From Comamonadaceae bacterium 2PF (lineage in GTDB: Bacteria; Pseudomonadota; Gammaproteobacteria; Burkholderiales; Burkholderiaceae_C), in assembly GCA_005502875.1 (NCBI GenBank), contig SCMV01000004.1:123215-187214 (forward strand): DNA of 64,000 nucleotides, written 5' to 3'. The notes beneath the pieces are model-generated. The model worked only from the letters and a program-made list of their open reading frames with translations. It did not search any database and had not been told where the DNA came from. Of this stretch, positions 36,010 to 46,582 are shown piece after piece. Positions within the stretch are counted from its first letter, which is position 1. The number at the start of each line of letters is the position of its first letter. The position numbers were made by a program, and so were the translations under genes.

Positions 36010-37247
36010 CAGGCTCTGTTTTCGGCTGGTCTGTCTTGTCCGGGCTCGGATTGAGTCGGTTTGGGCGCCTGCAGTTCGAGCCCGCAGAAGAGAAACGTTT
36101 CATCCAGGATGGCAAGGCCGCACGCCAGACGCACTTCCTGATCAGCGGCATCTTTTCCCTCGTGGCCTTCAACCTGTTTTTGCTCTCTGACTGGATGATG
36201 GTGCCGGATCGATTCGACCTGGCCTTGCGCTTGCGCCTGCTGGTCTACACGCCGGTTGCCTTGTTCTTCCTCGTGGTGTCGTGGCGTTTCCGTGATTTCG
36301 CGCTGGGGCTGCCTGCGGCTGTTACCGAGTGGGTGGCGATGCTGGGCGGTGTGTTCGCTGCCTTGTGCCTGGTGGCGGTGCTCATGCTCACCGACAGCCC
36401 TTACGCGGGCATGTACCGCTGCGGTTTGCTGCCCATCCTGGTTTTTGGCACCGTGGTGATGCGCTTTCGCTTTCAGTTGGCGGTGGTGTTTTGTGGCTGC
36501 ATCGTCGCCTTGCACCTGTTGACGGTTTTTGGAGCTCAGGGCGCCCCTTCGCCTTACCCAGAGCTCGAGGTGCCCATGTTCCTGCTCTTGCTGGCTGTGG
36601 CGTTCTACACCCTGGCGATGAACTACCGCACCGAGGCAGAGGAGCGTCTGCGCTTTCAGCGCAAGGAGCGCGCGGCCGTCTTGCGGCGCGAACTCGAGGC
36701 CTCACAGGCCACGCTGGAAGCCTTGTCGCGCCAGGATGCGCTCACGGGCGTGTCCAACCGGCGCCGCTTCGACGAGGTGGCCTGGCAATGCTGGCAGCGT
36801 CATCATCAAACGGGTGAGCAATTGGCCGTGATGCTGCTGGATGTCGACCATTTCAAGGCCTTCAACGATCACCATGGGCACCCCGCGGGCGACCAGTGCC
36901 TGCGCCTGGTGGCCAAGGCCCTGCAAGACACGCTGGCAAGCGGCGACGGCACGCTGGCGAGGTGGGGCGGTGAGGAGTTCATCGTGCTCTTGCCTCACAC
37001 CGACGAGGTGGTGGCACACCGGGTGGCCGACAGGCTCTTGCAATGCGTGCGAGCGCTGCAGTTGCGCCACGAGGCTTCGCCCACGCGCGACGTGGTGACG
37101 ATCAGCGCCGGCGTGTCGTTGGGGCGGCCGGCGATGGACGGGCGAAACCTCTCGACGATGGTGGCACTGGCCGATCGGGCGCTCTACCAGGCCAAGCACG
37201 GGGGGCGCGATCGCCTGGTGATGGACCGCACGGGCCCTGGCAACTGA
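36006..37247 (+). CDS. membrane diguanylate cyclase lacking the I-site
   Basis: The 413-residue paralogue of the preceding cyclase is translationally coupled to it (ATGA overlap at 36006-36009). It has about six membrane segments (45-205), a coiled coil, then a GGDEF domain with GGEEF at 321-325. The residues at the I-site positions are Ser and Gly rather than Arg and Asp, so product inhibition is probably absent. The pair may respond to related signals with different output limits. Confidence 0.92.
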   Translation: MTGSVFGWSVLSGLGLSRFGRLQFEPAEEKRFIQDGKAARQTHFLISGIFSLVAFNLFLLSDWMMVPDRFDLALRLRLLVYTPVALFFLVVSWRFRDFALGLPAAVTEWVAMLGGVFAALCLVAVLMLTDSPYAGMYRCGLLPILVFGTVVMRFRFQLAVVFCGCIVALHLLTVFGAQGAPSPYPELEVPMFLLLLAVAFYTLAMNYRTEAEERLRFQRKERAAVLRRELEASQATLEALSRQDALTGVSNRRRFDEVAWQCWQRHHQTGEQLAVMLLDVDHFKAFNDHHGHPAGDQCLRLVAKALQDTLASGDGTLARWGGEEFIVLLPHTDEVVAHRVADRLLQCVRALQLRHEASPTRDVVTISAGVSLGRPAMDGRNLSTMVALADRALYQAKHGGRDRLVMDRTGPGN

Positions 37248-37277
37248 TCGCCGGCCCGCGTGAGCCCGCGCGCGCTG

Positions 37278-37838
37278 TCAACCGCCAACGGGGCTGGCCG
37301 CGGCTTCTTCTTTCAGCACGGCCAGGGCTTCCTTGGACCAGGCGAGCCAGCCCGCCTCATACATGATCCCGGTCTTGAGGATGAGGTGCTGCAAACGGGC
37401 TTCGCGCGACAGCGGCCTGTCAGCGGGGAAGTCGCGGGCCTCGATGGCACGGTAGGCGGCCAGCTTCTGAGCGTGCAACTGGCCTCGTCGCTCGATCTCG
37501 CCTTCCATGCCCAAGGGGCCGATGGCGGCGTCGGCGCGCAGCCGCACCATCAGCTCATCGCGCATCTCGACAGGCGGGGCGGGCTCGCGGGCCCAGCGTT
37601 TGAGTTCATCCACGCCGGCGGCCTGCACCGTGTAGAGCTTCTTGCGGGTGCGCCCGCCGTCCGGGGCGGCCTCCGAGGCGATCCAGCCGGCTTTCTCCAT
37701 GCGAGCGAGTTCGCGGTAGATCTGCTGGTGGGTGGCCCGCCAGAAGTAGCCGATGGACTTGTCAAAGCGGCGGGCGAGGTCGTAGCCTGACGAGGCCTTC
37801 TCGGTCAGGGACGTCAGCAGTGCGTGGGCCAGGGACAT
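37278..37838 (-). CDS. PadR-family transcriptional regulator
   Basis: The 186-residue protein has the PadR winged helix at the N-terminus (ALLTSLTEKASSGYDLARRF, FWRATHQQIYRELARMEKAG) and a C-terminal helical dimerisation domain as in the Vir/PadR subgroup. It diverges from fadH, with two identical palindromes in the 165-base gap, so it probably represses fadH and itself. PadR proteins usually release DNA on binding an aromatic or lipophilic ligand; an acyl or dienoyl thioester would fit this context, as inference. Confidence 0.88.
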   Translation of the reverse strand: MSLAHALLTSLTEKASSGYDLARRFDKSIGYFWRATHQQIYRELARMEKAGWIASEAAPDGGRTRKKLYTVQAAGVDELKRWAREPAPPVEMRDELMVRLRADAAIGPLGMEGEIERRGQLHAQKLAAYRAIEARDFPADRPLSREARLQHLILKTGIMYEAGWLAWSKEALAVLKEEAAASPVGG

Positions 37839-37868
37839 GGGGACAGTTTAGACGCGACGCATCTAACC

Positions 37869-37884
37869 ATGCAACCAGTTGCAT
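37869..37884. promoter_or_regulatory. palindromic operator 1 (PadR site)
   Basis: ATGCAACCAGTTGCAT has arms ATGCAAC / GTTGCAT with a 2-bp centre, located 31 bases upstream of the padR start. It is the reverse complement of operator 2. PadR family members typically bind ATG-N-CAT-type palindromes. Confidence 0.75.
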
Positions 37885-37919
37885 AGCGGTCTGGATTGGT
37901 CTAAAGTCGCCCTGCATTC

Positions 37920-37935
37920 ATGCAACTGGTTGCAT
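37920..37935. promoter_or_regulatory. palindromic operator 2 (PadR site)
   Basis: ATGCAACTGGTTGCAT is the second copy, 51 bp from the first (about five helical turns, same DNA face) and 68 bases before fadH. The spacing favours cooperative or looped binding. Confidence 0.75.
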
Positions 37936-37937
37936 AG

Positions 37938-40028
<2,091 letters not shown>

Positions 40029-40140
40029 TGGCCACGTGGCCCTCGGCCACGATCGCTGTTTGCCACTGCCCCGGGCCGCCTGGATGGCGCCTGGGGTATG
40101 CGGTGACGCCCCCTGAGAACGCATCGAAGGAGCCAACCCG

Positions 40141-40578
40141 ATGAGTGCGCACATCCCCGCTTCGCTCAAGCCCGCCGTGCAGGCCTCGTTGCAGACCTGG
40201 CACGACATGGTCGCCGCGCGTGACCTGTCCAGGCTGCCAGGCATCCTGCACGACGACGCCTGCTTTCGCTCGCCCATGGCCTTCAAGCCCTACCAGAGCG
40301 CAGCCGCCGTCAACCTGATCCTGAGCACCGTGCTGACCGTGTTCCAGGACTTCAAGTACCACCGATTCCTGGCCAGCGACGATGGCCTGAACGTGGTGCT
40401 GGAGTTCAGCGCGCGCGTGGGCGAGAAGTCGCTCAAAGGCATCGACATGATCGCCTTCGACGAACAAGGCCGCATCGTCGACTTCGAGGTCATGGTGCGC
40501 CCCTTCAACGGCCTGCAGGCCCTGGGCGCTGAAATGGGCGCCCGCCTGGCCGCCTTCCTGCCTGCTTACAAGGGCTGA
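40141..40578 (+). CDS. NTF2/SnoaL-like fold protein
   Basis: The 145-residue protein resembles the nuclear transport factor 2-like superfamily: an N-terminal helix pair (VQASLQTWHDMVAARDLSRL), then LHDDACFRSPMAFKPYQSA, and strands ending GRIVDFEVMVRPFNGLQAL. Such small cone-shaped proteins bind or isomerise hydrophobic ligands, and the specific activity is unknown. Its position between fadH and a crotonase suggests a helper in fatty-acid or steroid-like substrate turnover. GAAGGAG precedes ATG 40141. Confidence 0.7.
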   Translation: MSAHIPASLKPAVQASLQTWHDMVAARDLSRLPGILHDDACFRSPMAFKPYQSAAAVNLILSTVLTVFQDFKYHRFLASDDGLNVVLEFSARVGEKSLKGIDMIAFDEQGRIVDFEVMVRPFNGLQALGAEMGARLAAFLPAYKG

Positions 40579-40649
40579 CAGGCCCGGCCGAATCACAACG
40601 CGACCACAACGCCACCACAGCGTCCTTCCCTGTGAACACGGAGACCGAC

Positions 40650-41477
40650 ATGTCCACCATCCCCACGCTCGAAACCATCCGCCTGTCGCTGGCCGACAAG
40701 GTGGCCACCGTCACGCTCAACCGGCCCGAGAAGGCCAACGCCATGAACTGGCAGGTGTGGCAGGACATCCGCTCTGCCATGCAATGGGCCGACCGCACGC
40801 CCGAGGTGCGCGCCGTGGTGCTGCAAGGCGAAGGCAAGCATTTCACTTCCGGCATCGACCTGACCATGATGATGGGCCTGCAAGCCCAGATCAAAGACGA
40901 CTGCGACGGCCGCATGCGCGAGAAGCTGCGCGAGCTGATCCTCGAGCTGCAAGACACCCTGACCAGCCTGGAGCGCTGCCGCAAGCCCGTGCTGGCCGCC
41001 ATCCACTCGGGTTGCGTCGGTGGCGGCGTGGACCTCATCAGCTGCGCCGACATGCGCTACTGCTCGGCCGACGCCTACTTCACCATCAAGGAAATCGACA
41101 TCGGCATGGTGGCCGACGTGGGCACGCTGCAACGCCTGCCCAAGATCATCGGCAGCCAGGGCCTGGTGCGCGAGCTGGCCTACACCGGGCGCAAGGTCGA
41201 CGCTGAAGAGGCCCTGCGCATCGGCCTGGTCAACCGCGTGTTCGAGTCGCGTGAAGCGCTGCACGCAGGCGTGCACGAGCTGGCGCTGCAGATCGCGGCC
41301 AAGTCACCGCTGTCCATCCGCGGCACCAAGGAAATCCTCAACCACACGCGCGACCACAGCGTCGCCGACGGCCTGCAGTACATGGCCAGCTGGAACGCTG
41401 CGATGCTGATGTCTCAGGACCTGATGGCCGCGATGATGGCCTCGATGAGCAAGCAGACGCCCACGTTCAAGGATTGA
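40650..41477 (+). CDS. crotonase-family protein, probable delta3,5-delta2,4-dienoyl-CoA isomerase
   Basis: The 275-residue protein has the crotonase oxyanion-hole segments (GKHFTSGIDL, HSGCVGGGVDLISCADMR) and the run YFTIKEIDIGMVADVGTLQ. The latter closely follows the ECH1 dienoyl-CoA isomerase pattern and keeps its two acidic catalytic residues (Glu in KEIDIG, Asp in VADVG). This enzyme feeds 2,4-dienoyl-CoA to FadH, so the neighbourhood is coherent. Plain enoyl-CoA hydratase activity remains possible. ATG 40650 is preceded by CGGAG. The last 11 bases overlap the convergent AraC gene. Confidence 0.85.
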   Translation: MSTIPTLETIRLSLADKVATVTLNRPEKANAMNWQVWQDIRSAMQWADRTPEVRAVVLQGEGKHFTSGIDLTMMMGLQAQIKDDCDGRMREKLRELILELQDTLTSLERCRKPVLAAIHSGCVGGGVDLISCADMRYCSADAYFTIKEIDIGMVADVGTLQRLPKIIGSQGLVRELAYTGRKVDAEEALRIGLVNRVFESREALHAGVHELALQIAAKSPLSIRGTKEILNHTRDHSVADGLQYMASWNAAMLMSQDLMAAMMASMSKQTPTFKD

Positions 41478-42534
41478 GCGGCGCCTCGCCCCTGCGCTGG
41501 CGAATCGCCAAGGGCGTCTGCCCGGTCCAGCGCCTGACCGCGCGGTGCATGGAGCTGGGTTCGGCGTAGGCGGCGCGTTGCGCGACCTCGCCGAGCGGCA
41601 GCTCCGTGTGACGCAACTCGTGCAGCACCTGGTCTCGCCGGACCTCTTCCACGAGGTCCTTGAAGCTGAGCGATTGGTCCGCCAGCCGCCGCTGAAGCTG
41701 CCTGGCTGAAAGGCCCAGGTCCGCCTCGATCTCCGGCGCGATGTCTTCAAGGCGCGGCAGCTGACCCGACTGCAGTCGGTCTGCGATGTGCTGGCGCAGC
41801 GCGCTCGCCAGGCCGCTGCCAGCGTGGGCCAGCCTGGCCCATTGCTGGTTGGTGACCGCGCTCATCAACCGGTGCAGTTGCGCGTCGGCATGTGGGTTGG
41901 GCAAGGTCAGCCAGCCCAAAGGGGCTTGCTCGCTCGCGACCGGGGCATCGAAGTGCATCGGGCAGCCGTACCAGGCTTGCAAGGGCCCGGGGTCGGCCGG
42001 CGCAGGGCAGGGCAGCCAGACCCCGTCGAGCACCAAGTGTCGGCCTGACACCCACCGCGCAAAAGCCATCCGCGAGGCCATCGCGAACAACCACAGACCG
42101 GTGTCCCTCGGCACGTCGCCCAGCGGGTCCAGTTGGCTGACCAGGCGGTCGCCCTGGATGCGGTGCACCGATCGCAGCTGGGTGCAAACCAGGCCCTGCA
42201 ACCGCTCGAACAGCGCGAGGCCATTGTCGAATGCTTCGCAGCTGATCAGCGTGTAGCCCAATGGCCCCATGTTGGCCGGGCGCACCTGCTGGGCGATCCG
42301 CCAAGGGGTGTGGGGGTCTTGACACAGCGTGGTGGCCAGGCTCAGGGCTTGGCTCAGTCGGGCGGCCGGCACCCACAGCTGGGCGTCTGACTCGGGCGTG
42401 GCCGAAGCCGGCAGCCCCAGGGCCGACAGCACCGGGCGGGCATCGAGGTCGAGTGCGCGCACGTGGTCGGCGACCAGGCGCGCGTAGCTGGCGGCAAAAC
42501 CCAAGGGGACGGCATCGGCACTCACGGAGCGCAT
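41467..42534 (-). CDS. AraC-family transcriptional regulator
   Basis: The 355-residue protein has the arabinose-binding-like N-terminal domain of the OruR/ArgR-like group (about 20-210, with GPLGYTLISCEAFDNGLAL) and a C-terminal pair of helix-turn-helix motifs (LGLSARQLQRRLADQSLSFK, LGEVAQRAAYAEPSSMHRAV). It diverges from the cytochrome P450 gene with 94 bases between starts and is the natural candidate regulator of it. It overlaps the crotonase gene tail-to-tail by 11 bases. Confidence 0.9.
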   Translation of the reverse strand: MRSVSADAVPLGFAASYARLVADHVRALDLDARPVLSALGLPASATPESDAQLWVPAARLSQALSLATTLCQDPHTPWRIAQQVRPANMGPLGYTLISCEAFDNGLALFERLQGLVCTQLRSVHRIQGDRLVSQLDPLGDVPRDTGLWLFAMASRMAFARWVSGRHLVLDGVWLPCPAPADPGPLQAWYGCPMHFDAPVASEQAPLGWLTLPNPHADAQLHRLMSAVTNQQWARLAHAGSGLASALRQHIADRLQSGQLPRLEDIAPEIEADLGLSARQLQRRLADQSLSFKDLVEEVRRDQVLHELRHTELPLGEVAQRAAYAEPSSMHRAVRRWTGQTPLAIRQRRGEAPLNP

Positions 42535-42628
42535 GGTAGTTCACCAGGCCGCCACGCTGGCACCTGAGGTCAATCCTTCGGCGGCCGCTGCCAATGACTC
42601 GCCGACGCCAGGCAGGCAAGATCTGCGC

Positions 42629-44101
42629 ATGAGCATCTCCTCTCTTGAGCGCCCCGCCTTGCGCACCCTGCGCGACCTGCCCGGACCCCGTCCCTGGCCC
42701 CTGGTGGGCAACCTGCTTCAGGTCAGCCTGCACCGCATGCACCAGAACCTGGCCAACTGGGCCGACGAACACGGGCCCTTTTTTCGCGTGCAGCTCGGCG
42801 GGTTCAAGATCCTGGTCGTCACCGATGCCGAGCTGATCGGTCAGCTGCTCAAGGACCGCCCCGACACCTTTCGCCGTCCCTCGCGCATGCAGGCCATCAT
42901 GCGTGAAATGGGCATCCCCGATGGCGTCTTCATGGCCGAGGGCGAGACCTGGTCCCGACAGCGCCGCATGGTGATGGCGAGCTTCGCGCCCCAGCAGGTC
43001 AGGGCCTATTTCCCCGCCTTGCTCAAGGTGGCTCACCGTTTGAGGCAGCGCTGGCAACTCGCCGCCCAGCAGCAGGCGCAGGGCGCGCCGGGCCTTGACC
43101 TGCAGGCCGAACTGATGCGCTTCACCGTGGACGCCATCGCGGGCCTGGCTTTCGGCACCGAGGTCGACACCCTGGGCTCCGACGACGACGTCATCCAGCG
43201 GCACCTCGACAAGGTCTTTCCGGCGATCTGGCGCCGGGCGCACGCGGTCTTCCCCTACTGGCAGCACCTCAAGCTGCCGGCCGATCGCGAGCTCGACGAC
43301 AGCATGCGCGTGGTCAACGCAGCGATCCGCCGTTTCATCGAAGAGGGCCGCGCGCGACTTCAGGACCCGGCGAGGCGGGCGTCACCGCCCAACCTGCTGG
43401 AAGCCATGATCGTGGCCGCCGACGAACTTGACAGTGGCATGAACGACGAGGACGTGGCCGGCAACGTGTTCACCATGCTGCTGGCGGGCGAAGACACGAC
43501 CGCGACCAGCCTGTCCTGGATGCTCGACCTCTTGTGGCGTCACCCGACGGCGCTGGCGCGTGCGCGCGCAGAGGTCGATCGCGAACTGGGCGACCTCGCC
43601 AGCTGGCAGGCCGACGACCTGAGCCGCCTGACGTGGCTCGAGGCCTGCATCCACGAGAGCATGCGCCTCAAGCCGGTGGGGCCGTTCAACGTGGTCGAGG
43701 CCCTGAAAGACACAGTGGTCGGTGACGTGGCCATCCGGGCCCGCACCCCCGTGCTGCTGCTCATGCGCCACGACACCCTGCGCAACGACGTCTTCCCTCA
43801 AGCCGCCAGCTTCATGCCCGAGCGCTGGTTCCCCGAGCACACCGAACTGGCGCCGGCCAACGCCAAGCGGGTGTCCATGCCCTTCGGCAGCGGGCCTCGC
43901 ATTTGCCCCGGGCGCTTCCTGGCGCTGCTGGAGATCAAGCTTGCCGCAGCGATGCTCCTCAAGCACTTCGACCTCGTGGCCATCGACACACCGGACGGCC
44001 TGCCGCCCGAAGAGCACATGGCCCTGACCATGGTGCCCGTGGGCCTGAGGTTGCGCTTGCGCGAGCGTGTCAGCCCCTCTGAACGGGTTGGCGCCGCTTG
44101 A
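42629..44101 (+). CDS. cytochrome P450
   Basis: The 490-residue monooxygenase has a Pro-rich N-terminus (LPGPRPWPLVGNLLQ) and the I-helix oxygen-activation motif AGEDTTATS. It also has ExxR in HESMRLKP and the haem-binding loop FGSGPRICPGRF with the thiolate Cys. There is no reductase fusion, so it needs separate redox partners, and none is encoded nearby. The overall pattern resembles fatty-acid/terpenoid-type class I P450s rather than P450cam, but the substrate is unknown. ATG 42629 was chosen because the upstream in-frame extension lacks family features. Its 3' end overlaps the convergent dehydrogenase gene by 32 bases. Confidence 0.93.
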   Translation: MSISSLERPALRTLRDLPGPRPWPLVGNLLQVSLHRMHQNLANWADEHGPFFRVQLGGFKILVVTDAELIGQLLKDRPDTFRRPSRMQAIMREMGIPDGVFMAEGETWSRQRRMVMASFAPQQVRAYFPALLKVAHRLRQRWQLAAQQQAQGAPGLDLQAELMRFTVDAIAGLAFGTEVDTLGSDDDVIQRHLDKVFPAIWRRAHAVFPYWQHLKLPADRELDDSMRVVNAAIRRFIEEGRARLQDPARRASPPNLLEAMIVAADELDSGMNDEDVAGNVFTMLLAGEDTTATSLSWMLDLLWRHPTALARARAEVDRELGDLASWQADDLSRLTWLEACIHESMRLKPVGPFNVVEALKDTVVGDVAIRARTPVLLLMRHDTLRNDVFPQAASFMPERWFPEHTELAPANAKRVSMPFGSGPRICPGRFLALLEIKLAAAMLLKHFDLVAIDTPDGLPPEEHMALTMVPVGLRLRLRERVSPSERVGAA

Positions 44102-44957
44102 GTTCGCAGTAAAGCCCGGACTGGTCGAGGTCCGCGAAGCCGTGATCGGCCGCCTGAGCGTAGAGCTCGGTCAGGGCCGAGGTGATGGGGGCCTCCATCT
44201 GCATGCCCGCTGCGGTGTGCATCGCATTGCGCAGGTCTTTGAGCTGGATGGCCAGCGAGCCCCGTTTGGCGAAGTCGCCTTCGACCATGCGCTGGCCGTG
44301 CACCTCCAGGATGCGGCTTTCGGCAAAGCCTCCGCGCAAGGCCTCGCGGACCTTGGCCGGATCGGCGCCCCCGCGCTCTGCCAGCAGCAGCGCCTCGGCC
44401 ACCGCGCCAATGGTGATGCCCACGATCACCTGGTTGGCGAGCTTGGTCAATTGCCCCGAGCCAGCGGGCCCCACGTGAACCGGCCGCCCCAGCACCGCCA
44501 GCACCTCGCGGGCGCGCTCGAACGCATCTGCCTGGCCGCCCACCATGATCGCCAGCGTGCCGGCCTCGGCGCCCAGGGTGCCGCCCGACACGGGTGCATC
44601 GAGGGCGATGACGCCTGCGGCACTCAACCGTGCGGCGTGGTCGCGGGCCTGCTCGGGCAGGATCGAACCCATGTCGATGAACAAGGCGCCCGGGCGCATC
44701 GCCCCGATGGCCGAGTCCTGGCCCGCATCGAACAGCACCTGGCGCACGGCGTCACCGTCTTGCAGCATGGCGATGACGATGTCGGCTTGGGCCACCGCCT
44801 CGGCGGGCGATGAGGCCACGGTGGCACCATGGGGCAACAGGGCCTCGGCCTTGGCGCGGGTGCGGTTCCAGGCGCTGAGGCAGTGGCCGGCGGCAAGCAG
44901 GCGGCGGGCCATGGGCTGGCCCATCAGGCCGCATCCGAGCAAGGCAATGTGTGACAT
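44070..44957 (-). CDS. 3-hydroxyisobutyrate dehydrogenase / tartronate semialdehyde reductase family protein
   Basis: The 295-residue NAD(P)-dependent beta-hydroxyacid dehydrogenase begins with the Rossmann motif LLGCGLMGQPMARRLL. It carries the substrate-binding DAPVSGGTLGAEAGTLAIM and the catalytic-Lys region GSGQLTKLANQVIVG. Which hydroxyacid it oxidises cannot be told from sequence; 3-hydroxyisobutyrate, tartronate semialdehyde and related gamma-hydroxybutyrate enzymes share these motifs. ATG 44957 starts the fold immediately, although the frame is open upstream to 45134. Confidence 0.9.
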   Translation of the reverse strand: MSHIALLGCGLMGQPMARRLLAAGHCLSAWNRTRAKAEALLPHGATVASSPAEAVAQADIVIAMLQDGDAVRQVLFDAGQDSAIGAMRPGALFIDMGSILPEQARDHAARLSAAGVIALDAPVSGGTLGAEAGTLAIMVGGQADAFERAREVLAVLGRPVHVGPAGSGQLTKLANQVIVGITIGAVAEALLLAERGGADPAKVREALRGGFAESRILEVHGQRMVEGDFAKRGSLAIQLKDLRNAMHTAAGMQMEAPITSALTELYAQAADHGFADLDQSGLYCELKRRQPVQRG

Positions 44958-45194
44958 GCTGGCAAACTGTGGCGGCCCCGGGGGCGTCACGGATGTGGGA
45001 AAGCGCGTATTGTCCCGCATGCCCTCTTCGTGGTTTCCTGCCGGCAAGGTGTGACTTATGTCCGGCATGGCGGGGAAATACAGGGCCGATCCCTCGTTTG
45101 AAGGACAGTCACGCTGCGCAAATTCGGCGAACATTCACGTGGCAGTTCCTCCACGTCAGGGGCGCCCGGCGCTCAAGCCGATGACACAATTCCA

Positions 45195-46196
45195 ATGACC
45201 ATGGCCGAATCCCTCGCTCCAGGCTTGCTTGACGTTGCTGCGCTGCAAGGCGCCGTTCTGAATTCGCTCGACCACTTCGCTGTGGCCGTGACGGTCAAGG
45301 ACCTGGCCAGCGGTCGCTACGAACAAGCCAACGCCTCCGCCGCCCGTTTGCTGGGACTGGAAGGCCGCGACCTGGTGGGCGCGCAAGACGCCGAGCTTTT
45401 TGATGCCACCCTCGCCGTGGCCTTGCGTGCCGCCGAACAACAGGCCCGAGCCACGCCATCTGGTGTGATGGCCGAACACAAGCTTGAGATCGGTGGCACC
45501 CGCCGCGACTTCCTGGCCTGGCGCCAAGTGGTCGGACAAGCCGATGGAGCGGCCCGCATGGTCGCCATCTGGCAGGACGTCACCGATGCCCGCCGCCGCG
45601 AAGCCCAGCTCCAGACCGCGATGGCGCAGCTCGAGCAGCAGCAAAAAACCAACGAAACGCTCCGCCGCGATGTCGAAGGCAGCCAGGTTCGCGACGCGCT
45701 GTCCGGCCTGTATCACCGTGCCCACTTCGAAGAGCAGCTCTGCCGCGAGGCCGACCTCTCCAGCCGCGAGCAACGCGAGTTCGCCCTCGTCGCCATCGCC
45801 GTCGACAACCTCGACGAGATCCGCCAGAACCACGGCCTCGATGGCTGCGAGCGTGTCATCGAGGCATTGGGTCGGCTGCTGCGTGCGGGCACCCGCGCGA
45901 TGGACGCGCCTTGCCGCCTGGGCGGTGACCGGTTTGTCGTGCTGTTGTCGGGCGTTGGCCTGGCGACCGCGCACTCGCGCATGGAACAGCTGCGTCGCCA
46001 GTGCGCTCAGCACATCGTGGCGCACAACGGCCAGCAGATCCCGTTCACGGTCAGCATGGGCGTGGCGAGCTTCCCGCACACCGCGGGTCTGGTTGACGAG
46101 CTCATGCGCAGCGCAGATCGCGCCTTGGCCAGTGCCCGCGACAAGGGCGGCAACCGCATCGTCCTGGCCAGCATCCAGTTCACACCTGCCAGCTGA
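45195..46196 (+). CDS. PAS domain protein with degenerate GGDEF domain
   Basis: The 333-residue cytoplasmic protein has an N-terminal PAS/PAC domain (about 15-135, ending VAIWQDVTDARRREAQ), a coiled coil, and a GGDEF-family domain (about 170-330, RDALSGLYHRAHFEEQL onwards). The active-site loop reads GGDRF (243-247) rather than GGDEF/GGEEF, so cyclase activity is doubtful; it may instead bind GTP or c-di-GMP or scaffold other proteins. No EAL domain is present. No good ribosome-binding site precedes ATG 45195 or ATG 45201. Confidence 0.85.
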   Translation: MTMAESLAPGLLDVAALQGAVLNSLDHFAVAVTVKDLASGRYEQANASAARLLGLEGRDLVGAQDAELFDATLAVALRAAEQQARATPSGVMAEHKLEIGGTRRDFLAWRQVVGQADGAARMVAIWQDVTDARRREAQLQTAMAQLEQQQKTNETLRRDVEGSQVRDALSGLYHRAHFEEQLCREADLSSREQREFALVAIAVDNLDEIRQNHGLDGCERVIEALGRLLRAGTRAMDAPCRLGGDRFVVLLSGVGLATAHSRMEQLRRQCAQHIVAHNGQQIPFTVSMGVASFPHTAGLVDELMRSADRALASARDKGGNRIVLASIQFTPAS

Positions 46197-46264
46197 GCGC
46201 GAGCGGAGTGGCGTGGCGCAGCGCAGCGCTACCAGCGAACTTGCTGCTCACCCACCGATCGCCC

Positions 46265-46301
46265 AAAAAAATCGGCCAGACCCTTGCGGTGTCTGGCCGA
46301 T
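46265..46301 (-). terminator. intrinsic terminator of 6S RNA
   Basis: ATCGGCCAGAC and GTCTGGCCGAT form a perfect 11-bp stem with a 9-nt loop, followed on the minus strand by seven U. The stem overlaps bases of the 6S closing stem. Confidence 0.9.
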
Positions 46302-46484
46302 GGAGACGAGGTCCGCCGAGAACTGGTTGCCGCATTCCTGAACCCAGGGGGATTCAGGTGGGCGAGGTCAGCAGCACTTCGGGTTCATCTGACGCGAGAT
46401 GATCGCACCCATGCGCAATGTTCCAAGCCCTGGCTCCAAGAGCATCGGTTCAAGGAAATAAAAACAACCACGAACCCGACGGAC
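46265..46484 (-). ncRNA. ssrS: 6S RNA
   Basis: This is the global RNA polymerase-binding RNA, identified by structure and position. It lies just downstream of zapA on the same strand, as in many proteobacteria. The 3' half has CACCTGAATCC...GGGTTCAGG, matching the small hairpin of E. coli 6S (CACCTTGAACC...GGGTTCAAGG). An apical stem TCATCT-N6-AGATGA with outer GGGT/ACCC and a long unpaired bubble are present. The closing-stem halves CCGAT...GGAG (5') and CTCC-ATCGG (3') match. The 5' region ATTTCCTTGAACCGATG resembles the E. coli mature 5' end. The mature RNA is probably ~170-185 nt within these limits; exact ends are not fixed. Confidence 0.78.
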
Positions 46485-46490
46485 GAGCCC

Positions 46491-46521
46491 ATTCTACGTG
46501 GACTGGCACCGATCAGGTCAA
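46491..46521 (-). promoter_or_regulatory. sigma70 promoter for 6S RNA
   Basis: On the minus strand: TTGACC (46516-46521, 5 of 6), a 19-bp spacer, TAGAAT (46491-46496, 5 of 6). Predicted start is near 46484. The spacer is slightly long. Confidence 0.55.
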
Positions 46522-46582
46522 GCACTTGCCGTGGTTTTGCACGCTTGAATCGGTGCTGTTGTCACGATCAAGGAGGCGGTGA

